Shown one piece after another: positions 1 through 12,820 of a stretch of 64,000 bases of DNA. Under the pieces are notes generated by a model, which saw only the letters and a program-made list of their open reading frames with translations, was not told where the DNA came from and searched no databases. The stretch comes from Rhizophagus clarus (Eukaryota; Glomeromycota; Glomeromycetes; Glomerales; Glomeraceae), in assembly GCA_015698045.1 (NCBI GenBank), contig BLAL01000338.1:992001-1056000 (forward strand), read 5' to 3'. Position numbers and translations under genes: made by a program. Within the stretch, counting starts at the first letter, position 1. The number at the start of each line of letters is the position of its first letter.

Positions 1-552
1 CTATTAACTTTAACTTTTAATTATGGGTTTGTATTCGAGATAACTGAATCCACCCATTATGTCAATTACATATCCGTACTTTTAGAGATGCTGGTAATCT
101 TGGGCATTTTTTTTTTAATATTTATTAATTGCGTTTTTTAATTATTAAAACAAAGGCTTATTTATAAATATAACAAAATATTAAATAAACTTGTGACATT
201 ACATCATTCCATAACACTATAAATTATTATTAATAAATTATAATAATTTTTTTTTTAAAATCAATGACTTTACATCATTTCACGTCATTATTTGCAATTT
301 AAATATTTTAACTAAAATCAACGACTTAAAAATTGATTTTAAAATATAAATTGGGTGAAAAAAACTAGTTTGACTCCTATTTTTTTATCTTAATAAAATT
401 AAATTTAGATCACTATTTATCTTTCCTCAATTTATTAAAATTTAATGGTTAATTTAATCAATCAACATTTTAACCTCGATTTTTTTATTACTAAGTCCTG
501 AATTATCAACAAATTTTTACACTTTTAACATCAAGATTATATATACAAAACA

Positions 553-1863
553 ATGGACAACGAATTAGAAAGCTTTGATGAATTTGAAGATTCTGATGAT
601 GAACCTACATTGAACTTGGATCTCAGCATGATGAAACAGTTAGCCTCCAGCCGTTTAGATAGAGATTGTGTTAAAACCTGTAGACTAACAAGAGGAGCTA
701 ACAGCGAAATACCCTTATTACAGTTTGATAATGGACCAGACTGTATTGCCAGACTTCCGCGTAATTCAACCAATCCCGCAACAAAACTTGTTTGTGAGGT
801 TGCTACTATGAAGTATATCGCTCAAAATACCAAAATCAAAGTTCCAGAAGTGTATGATTGGGATTCTATTACACAATCTTATAAAATCTCCATACACCTT
901 GATGGAATGCTTACCTGGACAGCATTTATATCGGGTTTGGGATGAATTGACAATTGAAAATAAAAAGCACGTTTTAAACCAAATAGTCGATATATTATTT
1001 GAGATATGGACCAAATGTCAATTTAATGAAATTGGATGTCTTTATATGAATAGTACTCAATCCAAACCTGTACAAGAAAAAACTTCATATAGGTTTGTTT
1101 CATTTTGTATTATATCCTTAAGATTATTCAATAATTCTAATAAACTTTCTCATTTAGCCGTATTTTAACGCTATTTACGTCATTCGAAATTGGACCTATT
1201 GTGAACCCCTTATATTATACTGAGGGAAGAGACGTCATCCATAGTTTTACTGGACCTTTTAAAAGTTCACGAGAGTGGCTTGATGCTTTAATTCAAAAAG
1301 AAAAGGGTTACTTTGAAACTCATGGAGTGCAAGATCTTATCACTGATGAAATGAATATAAGTTTAGCAGACGCAGAAAAGAGAACTTCAGAATTGATAAA
1401 GCAACTGGCTTTACTCCAATACAAAATATCAGAAGATAATCCTTTTGAATCAATAGATTTACCACCTTTTACCCTCATTCATTATGATTTTGATGCGCAA
1501 AATATACTTGTTGAACATTCTTCAATTGATAACACTATTAAAATTGTAGGTATTATCGATTGGGAATTTTCGCATACTGGAACTTTGTGGGAATTATGTG
1601 AATATCCGATTTGGATTCAAGACGTAGAATATGAACCATTTGAGTTTATTAGTCATAAGGAGTTGCAAAGAAACCAAGAAAATCAAGGTTTAAGGGTTCA
1701 TTTTCGCAATGAAGTGATAAAAATATTTGGAGAAAAATGTGGGAAAATATTGGATACGAAAGAGAAAGATAGGAGGATTGAAAGAATAGAAATTCTGTTT
1801 CTATCTGTTCACAAATTTTCGATGCTAGAACGACTTTTAGAATGTTTCATCGATCTCTTTTAG
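553..1863 (+). pseudogene. APH-like phosphotransferase, copy 1 (exon-1 frameshift)
   Basis: Two-exon gene of the aminoglycoside/choline phosphotransferase (APH, kinase-fold) family. Exon 1 starts at ATG 553 with an acidic N-terminus. The intron is 1093-1157 (GTTTGT...TTTAG), and exon 2 runs to the stop at 1861-1863. Exon 2 holds the Brenner-type catalytic loop HYDFDAQN (about 1480-1503) and the metal-binding IDWE motif (about 1555), so the phosphotransfer residues are present. Compared with copy 2, about two bases are missing near 875, which moves exon 1 out of frame, and the downstream sequence continues in another frame. The substrate is unknown; fungal proteins of this type are rarely assigned. 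An assembly indel instead of a real mutation is possible. Confidence 0.75.
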
Positions 1864-1945
1864 GTAGATTCGAGATTTGCTTATAGTGATTTTTTTTAAT
1901 ACATATTACGATTATTACATGTAGTTAGTATTATCCTGATATCAA

Positions 1946-3954
1946 TTAATAAAATATAATAAATAAATATTTTTATAAAATAAATTTTTTTTTTTTTTAG
2001 AACAAAATTTCAGAAAATTGTTAAATTATTCACAACTTGTACCGCGTTTTAACAGCAATACGGTGGATTAAAATCTCAACATGAATATGTAGTCAGTAGA
2101 AACAAATTTCAGTATTGTAATTGGTAATCACATGTTACGTTAATAAGGTTTCGACTTTTGAGATCGATGTCAGAAGAATTGGAGCAAAAAAGCGAATGAA
2201 GAGAGAAGAAGGTTAATTAGATAATGAGAAAAGAATACAATACGGAGTATGTCAAAATTACCAAAATTGGAAAAATCAAATAATCAATAACATACTTCAA
2301 GTCAGAAAAAAACGTAGAGTGAGTGATAACGAAATCGATAAATGAAAATAATAGTGGATTAATTGATGTATGGGTATTTGAGACTTGAAACCATAATATA
2401 ACCCATATATTAACGATAAGAAATTTGTTTCAAGCCCTGAAATTTGGTAGAGTATATAAAGACCTTATTTCAGACTCATAATTCATGGAAATTATTTAAA
2501 TTTTTCTGAACTTTTTCGTAAAGGTCTCATTTTCACGCAATTTTTACAAAAATTATTGATAAAATTTTTTATAGGGAGTAGAAGGTGTAGGTAAAGTAGT
2601 AAAAGGAATGAAAGACATTCAAGAATGAAAGAGGAAGAAACGATAGAAAAAGGGATGGAAATTGACAGGTTACTTTCTCCAAAATACTATTTATGAATAC
2701 TGTATAGTGCTGAAAAACAGTGTGGCCGAAAACGATGAAATTTATTGTTGATTGATTTTCAGCCCCGAAATAATATTACATTTAATTATCGTGACTGTGG
2801 ACGCCAAATTTCACCCCACGTGATTTTATAGCGTCTGAATTTTGATTGGCTCAATGTTTATTTCGCCCTTTATTAATTTTACAAACATTTAAAACCTAAT
2901 AAACAAATAAACAATATTGATTTTCTTAAATACATTATTGTAATAAGTGCTAATTACTCTATAAATATTAAAGCTAGCTTGATAAAAAAAAAAATCAATA
3001 TCAAGTAATCCCACAACTGCTAAATAACTTACTTAATCTCTTAATCTCAAAAGGCTCGTTTTATTTAACCAAAATACGAAAATACACTGTAAATTGAAAA
3101 ATTCGATCGCGTGCGGTACAGTAATTTTCATACAAAAATATTCGTACCATTGCGTATATTAAAGTTGTCTTAATAAAAATTAATATGCGAGTTCTATTAT
3201 ACTTATTATTAAGCCACATAAACCTATTGCATTTAGCCAAAGTCCTGAAATTACACTACAAAAAAAAAGGCAAATGCAACTCAATTTCTTTTAAAAAAGT
3301 CTATACTGTATTTCTATATATATTTCTTAGATAACTCTCTTTAGTTACAATAACATAGTTTCAATTTCAAATTAATATTACAATCTATAAAAAACGCGTT
3401 TATTGTAAATAGTAAAATTATAACAGTATTATTCTACATAAGTTTTTCAAAATATTTAAATTTTTTAATTTTAAAATGAAAAAAATGGGGAGAAAAGAGC
3501 AAGGAGAAAAAATAGGTTTGCTGTAACGAATGAACTATATGTAACGAATTCAAGCCACCACTAACGATAAAGTCGGTTTTAATATTACCGATTTGGTGGG
3601 AAAAATTTTGTGGTAATGAAGGCAAAATACTCACGTGACTTTTCACATGTATTCCGAAAATTCGAAATACTTACCCAGCGTTTTCGTCTTAGCTATGATT
3701 TCTTTATTATAAAGTTATCTTCTCAAAATTGATTGATCGGTCATATATGTCATATACAGAAGATAGGATGATGGATCTGAAATGGTCCTAAATGTTACTA
3801 CTGTCATACTACTCATATAAAATACTAGAAAAAAAAATTTCGTCTGTTAATATTTCTTTCAATTCGTCCTAAAATAATTCTACGCAAAACATTCATTTAG
3901 ATCAAAAAAAAAAAAAAAACAAAAATTAGAATATTTACTATTTAATATTAATCA
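1946..3954. other. Spacer between inverted arms, no gene seen
   Basis: AT-rich spacer. I see no convincing coding region; the 70-codon frame at 3434-3646 has no protein-like composition. A CACGTG motif with nearby TTTTGATTGGCT (about 2810-2860) resembles the ends of the MULE-like elements at 52-61 kb and may be a relic end. A block near 2515-2580 resembles 29215-29290 (GTAAAAGGCTCATTTTTACG-like, then TTTTTTATAGGG). Confidence 0.4.
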
Positions 3955-4095
3955 TAGTTTAGGATAATATTAACTACATGTAATAATTGTTATATAACAT
4001 TATGCACCATATTTATGGAAAAAAAAAATCATGTATAGAAATAATTATTTTTATATTTGAAAAAAAATCACTTCATAAGCAAACATCAAATATAC

Positions 4096-5350
4096 CTAAA
4101 ATTGATCGATAAAACATCTTAGATAACATTCTAGCATCGAAAATCCATGAACCATTGTGAACATAGTTTCTAAGCTTTCAATTCTCCTATCTTTTTCTTT
4201 CATATCTAAAATTTTCCCACCTTTTTCTCCAAATATTTTTATCACTTCATTGCGAAAATGAACTCTTAAACCTTGATTTTCTTGATTTCTCTGCAACTCC
4301 TTATCACTAACAAACTCATATGGTTCATATTCTATTTCTTGAATCCAAATTGGATAATCACATAATTCCCATAAAGTTCCGGTATGTGAAAATTCCCAAT
4401 CGATAATACCTACAATTTTGATAGTGTTATCAACTGAAGACCAGTCAACAAGTATATTTTGCGCATCAAAATCATAATGAATGAGAGTGAAAGGAGGTAG
4501 ATCTATTGATTCAAAAGGATTATTTTTTGATAGTTTTAATTGAAGTAAAGCCAGTTGCTTTACCAATTCTGCAGTTCTCTTTTCTGCATCTGCTAAATTC
4601 ATATTCATTTTATCAATAAGAACTTGTACTCCATGAGTTTCAAAGAAACACTTTTCTTTTTGAATCAAAACATCAAACCATTCTCGTGAACTTTTAAAAG
4701 GACCAGTAAAACTAGGGATGGCATCTCTTCCTTCTGTATAATATAAGGGGCTCACAATAGGTCCAATTTGGAATGATAAAATACGACTAAATGAGAAAGT
4801 TTATTAGAACTCTTAATACATATGATGTTTGTTCTTGTATAAATTTGGCTTGATTACTATTCATATAAAGACATCCAATTTCATTAAATTGACATTTGTT
4901 CCATATCTCAAATAATATGTCGACTATTTGGCTTAAAACATTTATTTTATTTTCAATTGTTAACTCGTCCCAAACTCGATATAAATGTTGTCCAGGTAAA
5001 CGTTCCATCAAGATGTATGGAAATTTTATAATATTATGAGTAGTACAATCCCAATCGTACACTTCTGGCACTTTGATTTTGGTATTTTGAGCGATATACT
5101 TCATAGTAGCAACCTCACAAGCTAGTTTTTCTGCAGGGTTAATTGAATTACGCGGAAGTCTGGCAATGCAGTCTGGTCCATTATCAAACTGTAATAAATG
5201 GATTTCATTGTTAGCTCCTCTTGATAATCTACAGGTTTTAACACAATTTCTATCTAAACGGCTGGAAACTAACTGTTTCATCATGTTGAAATCCAAGTCC
5301 AATGTAGGCTCATCATCAGAATCTTCAAATTTTTCTAACTCATTGTTCAT
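4096..5350 (-). pseudogene. APH-like phosphotransferase, copy 2 (intron deletion)
   Basis: Paralogue of copy 1 on the opposite strand, facing it tail to tail. I chose the start at 5350 because MNNELEKFEDSDDEP matches copy 1; an upstream in-frame ATG at 5380 has no counterpart there. Exon 1 is open through the segment where copy 1 is frameshifted. The catalytic HYDFDAQN and IDWE motifs are both in the downstream part (4096-4755). The intron has shrunk: copy 1 has 65 nt, but here only about 33 nt remain between the equivalent positions, and the original donor is gone. That is too short for normal splicing, and reading through it hits a stop at 4787. So the two copies are broken in different places. 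Unless an unusual splice is used, this gene makes only a truncated N-terminal product. Confidence 0.7.
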
Positions 5351-5930
5351 TGTTTTTTGTATATAAAATCTTGGTGTCAAAGATAATATAAGGTTTAGTA
5401 ATAAAAAAAAAAAGTAGAGGTTAAATGTTTTTTTTATAAAATCTAATCATTAATTGATTTAACCAATCAATCTTTATACATAAATAGCGATGTGAAATTG
5501 GTTTTAATAAAATAAGTGTAAAAATAGTTTGTTTCAATTTATATCAATCAATAATAAAAAAATTTACGGGTTGTAATTTTTTGTCTTAATGATGATGTAG
5601 GGAGAGTATAATGATATGAAATGACGTAGGGTCACGAGTATATTTACTTATTTTTTATATTTATAGGCCTTGTTTTAATTTTTAATGATTGAAAAACGCA
5701 ATTAATATTAAAAAAAATGCCAAAGTTGTATGGTTGAAAACGCAGCAATTAACATTAAAAAAAAATGCCAAAATCGTTTCAAAGGAAAAAACATCATTGC
5801 ACACTTTGCCCAATATTTCTAAAGTTTTCAATAGCTGGTCACTGCAAACGCCACCATAAGGTTTGCAGTAGTCACAATAGGTATGCTCAGTTATCTCGAA
5901 TAAAAACCGCTAATTAAGCTAACGCCATTG

Positions 5931-7141
5931 TTATTTTTTGCGTAAATAGTGTCCGATTGTGAGGCGAGCCTGCTATATATGTGACGTAAAGGACGATTGT
6001 GCGGTTTGCGGGATCAACGAAAATCTGCACCAAGAAAAGCAAGAAAAGCAAGAAAAGGTTTGTAACCCGTTAAAAATATGTTTTAGTGTAACTGTACATC
6101 GGTAATATTTCATATTTTCTCTTTTTTTTTAGAGGAAAAAAAGTAAAATGTAATAGTCTTAAATCACGATCATTAATTTTAATTATAAAATAAAAAGCTT
6201 TACTTTTTCTTGTTAATTTTAATAATGTTGTCTGTCTTTAATGAAAAATATAAATTTCTAAAGGAAAATTTGTTATTACTCACCCCTGCGTCTGGAATTA
6301 TTAATTTAATAAAATAGTATAATTAATTACCTATCATAATCATGTAATTTTTTTTATCTTGCTGATTAATACATTTTAAGAAAAATTTAACGATTATTTA
6401 TTTACTGATTGCATTTTTAACTACTATTTGTTTCTGATTTTCTGTTGGTGATATTTTAAATAATTTATTATATTGTACGGGCGTTATGCTTAATAATGAT
6501 ACGAACTGTCAAAGTGCCACATCATACCATGATTAAGCACGCTAATTTTTTTTACTGATTAATATATTTAAGAAAAATTTAATGATCATTTATTTACTTT
6601 TTTTAACTAAGTTTTTTTTAATTATTTAATTTATTGTGATATTTTAAGTATTTTAAGAAACATTTAACAATTTATCAAATCATTAGCTTATTAGTGAAAT
6701 TTTAAAAACATTTTTTTTTAAACGAAAAGGTCTTATTTTAGTAGTTTATGCTATCTAATTTAGTAATACACCTTTCAACTGTTTATAATAGTAAAACCGC
6801 CCAACAATATTCATCACCCAGGGCAGGAGGATCATTTACGCCGATTATTTCGTGAATTATAACGATATTTTTCCAATACCTCGCAAAAATAAAATTTACT
6901 CCTAATATATGAAAATAAAATTATCATCATTCATTGCAGCTTATTGAAAATACCTTTTTTTTCACTTAATTCATTTAAAATGATAAAATTTTTTTAATAA
7001 CTTTATTGAAAATATACAGGAAATAACGATGTGAAACTATGCTAAAATGAGGAGATAAGAGACGCGATAGACGATATTTGTATAATACGATTTTTACACT
7101 AAGATTATTTAAGTAACAAAATTATTCCTTTTGAATGAGAA
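5931..7141. other. Intergenic, no gene seen
   Basis: AT-rich and non-coding as far as I can read. It contains three short head-to-tail AAGAAAAGC units near 6035-6057, followed by GGTTTGT, and a pair of about 65-bp direct repeats (near 6357-6425 and 6550-6620, GATTAATA..TTTAAGAAAAATTTAA). Confidence 0.4.
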
Positions 7142-7660
7142 TGATCAATTGAATTTTGCAAGTGCAATTTCATGGTTACATGATAGGGGAATCATACACG
7201 GTAACCTTGTAAGAATAATAATGTTTTTATCATTCATTTAGTTGAACTAGTTCGCCACATTGTGTTATTTATTAACACATTCTTTTTTTATATTTTATTT
7301 TTTAAAAAATATTCTGTTTTTTATCCAAATAATAACTTAATACCTCAAAATACAATCAAATTGGCAGATTTCGACTATTCTTTTCTAAAAGGATCAGATT
7401 TTTATATCCTTAAAATATTGGATGATTCCTTATATGAAGTTTCGTGATTAAACATTTTAGGATTCATATAAACGAAAAATGTGATATATATAGTCTTGCG
7501 GTAATATTCTGGAAATTAACAAGTCGCTCATCACCTTTTAATTATGAAACGAGGAACGATCACACTTCTCTTATGTTAGACGTTCTTAATGGTTTGAGAG
7601 AAGTATCTGTTCGGAACAAGAATGCTATATTTGTTAGACTAAATCAAAATAGGTGTTAGA
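7142..7660 (+). pseudogene. Protein kinase fragment (TKL-like fungal expansion)
   Basis: Kinase catalytic-domain relic. One frame near 7149-7208 reads NFASAISWLHDRGIIHGNL, the catalytic-loop region with HGN where active kinases have HRD/HGD. A GTAAGAATA donor follows, with a probable intron to about 7253. Next, KLADFDYSF at about 7357-7383 stands where the DFG motif should be, and INEKCDIYSLAVIFWKLTS (about 7467-7525) matches the region with the helix-F aspartate. There is no N-lobe, the frame changes more than once, and the end is truncated. The wording is typical of the very large kinase family in Rhizophagus. It may be pseudogenised, or a pseudokinase remnant. Confidence 0.7.
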
Positions 7661-9040
7661 ATGACTGTTCAAAAGGAACCGGTATAATTATCTTGTTGAC
7701 TTGTTGTACACTAATTGCGATTTATTTAAATAGAATGTTAGGGACACAAATGTTAGGGACACGAACCAGACGAACGGTCAAAACCCCAATTAGCCGTGAA
7801 ATCAGATCAAAGTAAAAAAATATCCTGTCCATTTACGATCCGTATTTAGGCCAAAACACACCGCTGCATGAATTAATTTACATTTCTCGCCTGATAGATC
7901 CAAACACTGTAACATAAAGGCATCATTTCATAGTTTATTTTGCAGATTTCAATATTTGCTGTTAGTTTGATGATTAGAACCATAAGCTAGAAACCGTGAA
8001 GCCCATAAAGGATATATATAATAATAGATTGATATATTTATTGCTAATCGTAAATAAAAAGCTAATTCCTTATTAATAAAAGATTTTATAACACAACTAT
8101 TGTATATAAATTAATATTTGTATGTTTGTTCTTTATTCCTAGTAAAAATTTTTTTCATTTATACCTAGAAAGAGTTAAAATACAAGCCCATAAAAAGCTT
8201 TTTGTTCTTTAATAAATTCCTGACAACAACGCCTAGCAAATGCTTTACACATAACATAATCTTCATTTTCAAAAGTATCGCCTTGATTTTTTTTTGATAA
8301 AAAAGAGATAAGATGAAAAAGCTTTAGACAAAGCATGGTATAATTAGAGTTTCAGTATAGGAAATACCAGTTTATTATGAGGTAGAAATAAAGTCAATGC
8401 AACCAGTTTTAAAGCAGAATGTGTTCATGCAAATGTTCTATCAATAATAGGTTACTTCAATTTACTACAGCGTCAGGAAGTGCTTAAGTACTTGGCATAT
8501 TATTTATACCTTATAATTAATGAAATTTCCTGTTGCTTTTCACAATTTCCACGGACATAGATAAAATTGGCGTCTTCAACAAAACATTCTGCATAAGAAC
8601 AGATCAGAAATTAAAAACCTAATGACCCTTCTTAGGTAAAACTTATCCAAATCCTTGTGATCATTGCTGACGTGATGCTCAAGTCCCTTCTGAGTGTAAA
8701 AGCACAGTGGTTTATAATGAGAATTGGTCCATTTGCAGATAAATGGTGCTATAGAAGAAGATATGGTTATATTGATCTCAATAAAAATTTATAAAAATAA
8801 AATAATAAATCACAAGCTTCTCGCAAAATGATTAAAAAATTATTTAAGGGGAATTGAGTCATTATTCACTTTTTTGGTTAATATGATGTCCATTTTCACT
8901 TTATCCGCAATAATTTTGCCGTTAGTGAATTTGATGTAATATTATAATGTTAATTCCAGCCGAAATTACGTTAAATCTGGCCAGAATTAAAATCGCACCA
9001 AATCACGATATTTTCATTTCATTTTATTAATATCTTTTTT
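7661..9040. other. Intergenic with one short minus-strand coding scrap
   Basis: Mostly featureless. On the minus strand, 8300 to 8175 reads as an open stretch of about 40 codons ending in a stop (it contains YVMCKAFARRCCQEF), with protein-like composition but no start. It may be the last exon of a decayed gene. I recognise no family. Confidence 0.3.
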
Positions 9041-9045
9041 ACAGA

Positions 9046-9330
9046 ATGATTTGTCAAGGCCGCCACAAAAATGATCTGGACGATAACTTGTTCTTTAATG
9101 CTAAATTACCCGAAAACCATTTTAAATAATGTATTGATTGTCGTCAACATCATAAAACTACTAAGCAAAAGAAACAAAAAACTAAAGGAAATGTAGATAA
9201 TGATTATATCCAAATGGAGAAAAGAATTCAAGCATGAATGGAAATTATTGCAACAAAAGGAATCATTTATCCTAATTCCTATTAAACTGATGTTAATAAA
9301 TGGACCCGTTAATGTAAATATTTTTAATAA
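9046..9330 (+). pseudogene. Unidentified coding remnant with Cys/His cluster
   Basis: A single frame from ATG 9046, just after a TTTTTTACAG acceptor-like site, reads protein-like sequence with Cys and His residues that could bind zinc (ICQGRH near the start, then CIDCRQHH around 9130-9153). The frame is interrupted by a stop at 9127-9129 and another near 9235. The family is unknown; it may be an exon of a lost gene or part of an old transposon. Confidence 0.3.
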
Positions 9331-10720
9331 ATAGATTTATGATTTGCAAACATTCAATACATCTTAGGGCCAGTCTATACAAATTACTTTAAGAAGGTAT
9401 TTAACATGATTTTAGTAAAAGACTTCGAAATGATTAGAATATATAATGACATTGGCACGCGGCTTAGTCGCCTGACAATATCATTTTATTATAATAAAAT
9501 ACTATGACCATTTTATTTATGATGATTATGTCAATCTGTTTAATTTGGCTCTTAACGTTAATTTACAACAGAACTATTTGAGCCAGTTGAGCAAAATATA
9601 TAATATGAATTCGAAGAAAGAAACAATCAAAAATTAATTTGAGTAAAAATGATGTTGAAAAAAATGGAATATTTAGAGATAAAGTGTGAATTAATAGCAG
9701 TAATGGAACGAATACTTGAAAATGACTTTACGATGATTCAGAAAACATATCCATGAAGATCGTTGACTTACTAGTGAAAGTTATAAAGAAAGAATTTGAT
9801 ATTATGACAATTCAGTATTAATATAAATCTCTTGCAAAGAGACCTAGAAACATGGTTCCATTGACAGAATACCCAATTTGCAACTGTCAATTTTACTTTT
9901 GCGAAAAGAGAGAATTTTAATTCAAAAAAATGGGTATTTTGATAATTTTTTTTTTGATTTGGGACGCAAATCCATTCTTATGAAAAGAGAAAAAATCAAA
10001 AATGGGAATTAATTTCCATTTTTATTTGATAATTTTTCGATATAATCTTCATTTTTATGAAAAGAAAGGTTCAAATCAAAAACGGGATGCGATTCCCGTT
10101 TCAACAGTTTCAACCGTCCCTAACAACAATATTTAAAAATTATTTGCGACTTTTCATTCAAATTGTTACGAAACTAAACCATAAAAATACTAGAAATACG
10201 CCAAATTTTTCATTGTCAAAAAATTTTAATGCATTTCAGGATATGATCATCAGTTTGGGGCGTAAAAAAATCGCATATAATTTGTGTTTCAAACAAAAAT
10301 TCCAAATGCACACACCTTTTCATTTTCTTTTTTAAATTTAAAAAATCTCTCTTTACTTTTCTTTTCTTTCTTTTTTTTTTAAAAAAAATTCTTTTCTTTT
10401 CTTTAAGAAAAAATTATCCCCAAGACTACATAACGCTTTTATAATATTTCGTAACGATTTTGCTGCCAAAGTAAAAAATTTGCCTGATAAAAAAAAATTC
10501 TATTCGTTTAATCTCACAAATGGCTTCAAAACAATAGAAGGAGGAGAGTAAGATTGCTAAATTATTTGGCCGATCACAGGATTTTATATCCTGATTATAA
10601 ATATTCTCTAAGAATTAAAAGAAAAAAAGAAAGGACGTATTATTACTTAGTAAGTACATCCATGATCATACAGATAAGGATCTCCGTACTCAGAACACGA
10701 ATGATACTTTCGATATACCG
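9331..10720. other. AT-rich interval, no supported gene
   Basis: The 92-codon frame at 10057-10335 is lysine/phenylalanine-rich and low in complexity, so I do not call it a gene. A polypyrimidine run lies at about 10345-10410. Scattered protein-like scraps cannot be linked. Confidence 0.3.
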
Positions 10721-10722
10721 AT

Positions 10723-11400
10723 TTGAACATTAGCAATTCGGAAGATTTAAAAATAGAATCTTTGGATTTTAAACCAAAAAAATTACCTACATTCATTAAT
10801 TATACCGCGACAGTAACCTTATCACAACCTGTTCATAGTCCGTACCTCCTCCAATTAATTTTCATCATTATAATGTTAATAGTGAGGCACTCTATGATAT
10901 GGTGTTAATGATTTTAATGATTTCAATAACGATGTCAGTAGCAATAATTAACGCGTTATCTTCACTTAGCTTTATTCCTATTGAATCTCTCGAAACTTCG
11001 TCTCTAAGTTCTTCTCCTTCAGATGATTGTATGTTCCGGCTAGAATCTTTTAATGATAATGAAAGAGATGTTTCATCATTTCCCTTTGGACTTTTGTTTA
11101 ACTTAACTGACGAGCAAAACATTTCTGAAATTTAAAAATCTTTGTTTTTTTTTTTGGAGAAATTTTGACCATTTTATAGAAAAAGAACATGTAATAAACG
11201 TCGTACAAGATTATATTCCCTTTAAGGTGGAAAAAGGTTGCAAGTTGTGGGTTGTTAAAATTTTTACTCAACCTATCCCTGGGATTAGCGACAACAATTT
11301 ATTAATCAATTTGTTATTGCGTACGTATTATGACGAATCAGATACAAGAACAATAAAGCATGAAAACAGTATAAATAATCCGGACCGTCAACCTCACTGA
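10723..11400 (+). pseudogene. Decayed plus-strand coding region, family unknown
   Basis: Three consecutive protein-like stretches on the same strand: 10723-10908, 10899-11135 (serine-rich, acidic, with SSSPSDDCMFRLESFNDNER) and 11167-11400 (78 open codons without a start, including KVEKGCKLWVVKIFTQPIPG). The composition suggests one gene, broken or with unresolved introns. I do not recognise a domain. Confidence 0.35.
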
Positions 11401-11479
11401 GAATCAATGAGAGTCGAAAGAGAATACCAGAGAAAAGAAGAAAGATATGTGGGGTATTAAATTTACAATATTTGTAACG

Positions 11480-12110
11480 TTTATTAGAATGATCCGTTAA
11501 AGTTATTCAACTTATTATACAGTACATAGTCTGGGAAGATTAGCAGAAAAATAATTATGAAAGGTGATAATAAAGATAGATAAAGGAGACGGCAAAAGAC
11601 GATGATAAAGACGAATGAAAAATGAGGACAAAAAATGATGATAGAGATGGATGAAAAATAAGGATAATAGAGACAGACAAATGATGATAGAGACGAACGA
11701 ATAATAATAGAAACGGACATATGATAATAGAAAAGGATGAACGATGATAGAAACGGATGAATAATAATAAAGACACACGAAAGATAACGATAGGGAACGA
11801 ATTAGAGATGATAATAGGGAATGGATGATGGACAAGAGATAACGATGGAAAACGGATGAAAAATAATGATGATGAACGAACAAAAGATGATTATAAAGAA
11901 AAGATGAAAGAAAATAAAGAATGGACGAAAAAAAAAAAACAAAGAAAGAATGAATGAGAATAAAAAAGAACGAAAAATGAATATAAATGAAAAAAAGGAC
12001 AATAGAGACAATAAAGAACAAAAATAGCAAAGACCAAATAAAAAAGTAAAGCCCATAAAATAGAATGAAGTTAATCAAGAACAAATAAACGAGAAAAAAA
12101 AGTATAAAAA
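11480..12110. repeat. Purine-rich degenerate tandem tract
   Basis: About 600 bp in which the plus strand is nearly all A and G, with recurring GATGATAGAGACGAATGA-like phrases of roughly 25-30 bp. The minus strand is therefore a long polypyrimidine tract, like those inside elements A-D at 52-61 kb. The long open frames read here on the minus strand (up to 200 codons of F, L, S, I) are low-complexity artefacts. Confidence 0.7.
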
Positions 12111-12147
12111 AAAACATACCCTACGAAAAAAGAATGTCCGGAAAATG

Positions 12148-12550
12148 TCAACGAAAATGTCCGAAAATTGTCCAGGTGCTTCAAAAATTGTCATGAAAAT
12201 GTCCAGGAAATTGATCTATTTTGCTGTCCAGAATTTTTTGCATGCCCAGTTTTTTTTATACATGAAATTTTCCGGACAAATTCTAGACAAATAAACCCAA
12301 CAAATTCTGGACATAAAATATTCCAGACATATTCTGGACAAATAAACCAAACAAATTCCAGACATAAAATATTCTGGATATATTCTGGATAAAATAAACC
12401 AAACAAATTTCAGACATAAATATTCCGGACATATTCTGGACAGGATAAACCAAAAAAATTCCAGACATTTTAAATTCCAGACAAATTCTGGACAAAATAA
12501 ACCAAACAAATTCCGGACATTATAAAATTCCAGACAAATTCTAGACAATG
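12148..12550. repeat. 52-bp minisatellite (TCTGGACA/TCCAGACA)
   Basis: Six to seven degenerate tandem copies of a unit of about 51-53 bp built from CCAGACA and CTGGACA blocks joined by ATAAACCAAACAAAT. The two blocks are near inverted complements, so each unit can fold. Translating it gives the repeated NMSGIFYV-like peptide seen in several frames, which is not a real protein. It lies inside the left part of the small TIR element. Confidence 0.85.
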
Positions 12551-12820
12551 TTTCTAAGAATATAAAATTTTAAATTTTAAAAAAATGCAAAAAGCACAAA
12601 ACTAATATTTATAACCACCCCTGACGTAATAAGTAAAATTGTAAGAGCAGCCAAAAATGCTATCTATGATGTTAATTCAAACTTTGGTGTAAGTGGTAAA
12701 CTCCTGCTGATCATCTGGGATAAAATTGGATTGTTCAGAATTCTGGAAAATTCCAGACAAATTTGAACCCAGACATATTCCAAACATCTGGAAACATGCA
12801 CGTTTTGAAACATTTTCCGG

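Larger units (their letters stand above)
1..5930. repeat. Large inverted duplication (two ~1.9-kb arms)
   Basis: Positions 1-1945 and 3955-5930 are reverse-complement copies of each other, separated by an unrelated spacer of about 2 kb. The match covers the upstream region (for example CGAGATAACTGA near position 36 pairs with TCAGTTATCTCG near 5890), the whole phosphotransferase gene, and about 80 bp after the stop, up to the shared ATTACATGTAGTTA block. The arms differ by many substitutions and several indels, so this is not an assembly mirror. The left arm reaches the window edge, so its true end is unseen. Confidence 0.85.

Noticed and set aside
6478-6545. MITE with GCTTAAT ends
   Set aside because: The inverted match is short and gapped, and there is no duplication. 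It is not strong enough to call.
11484-12117. 200-codon minus-strand frame that looks like a membrane protein
   Set aside because: Low-complexity reading of the purine/pyrimidine tract.
12191-12548. 110-codon repetitive protein frame
   Set aside because: Translation of the 52-bp minisatellite. Several frames are open at once because the unit length varies.
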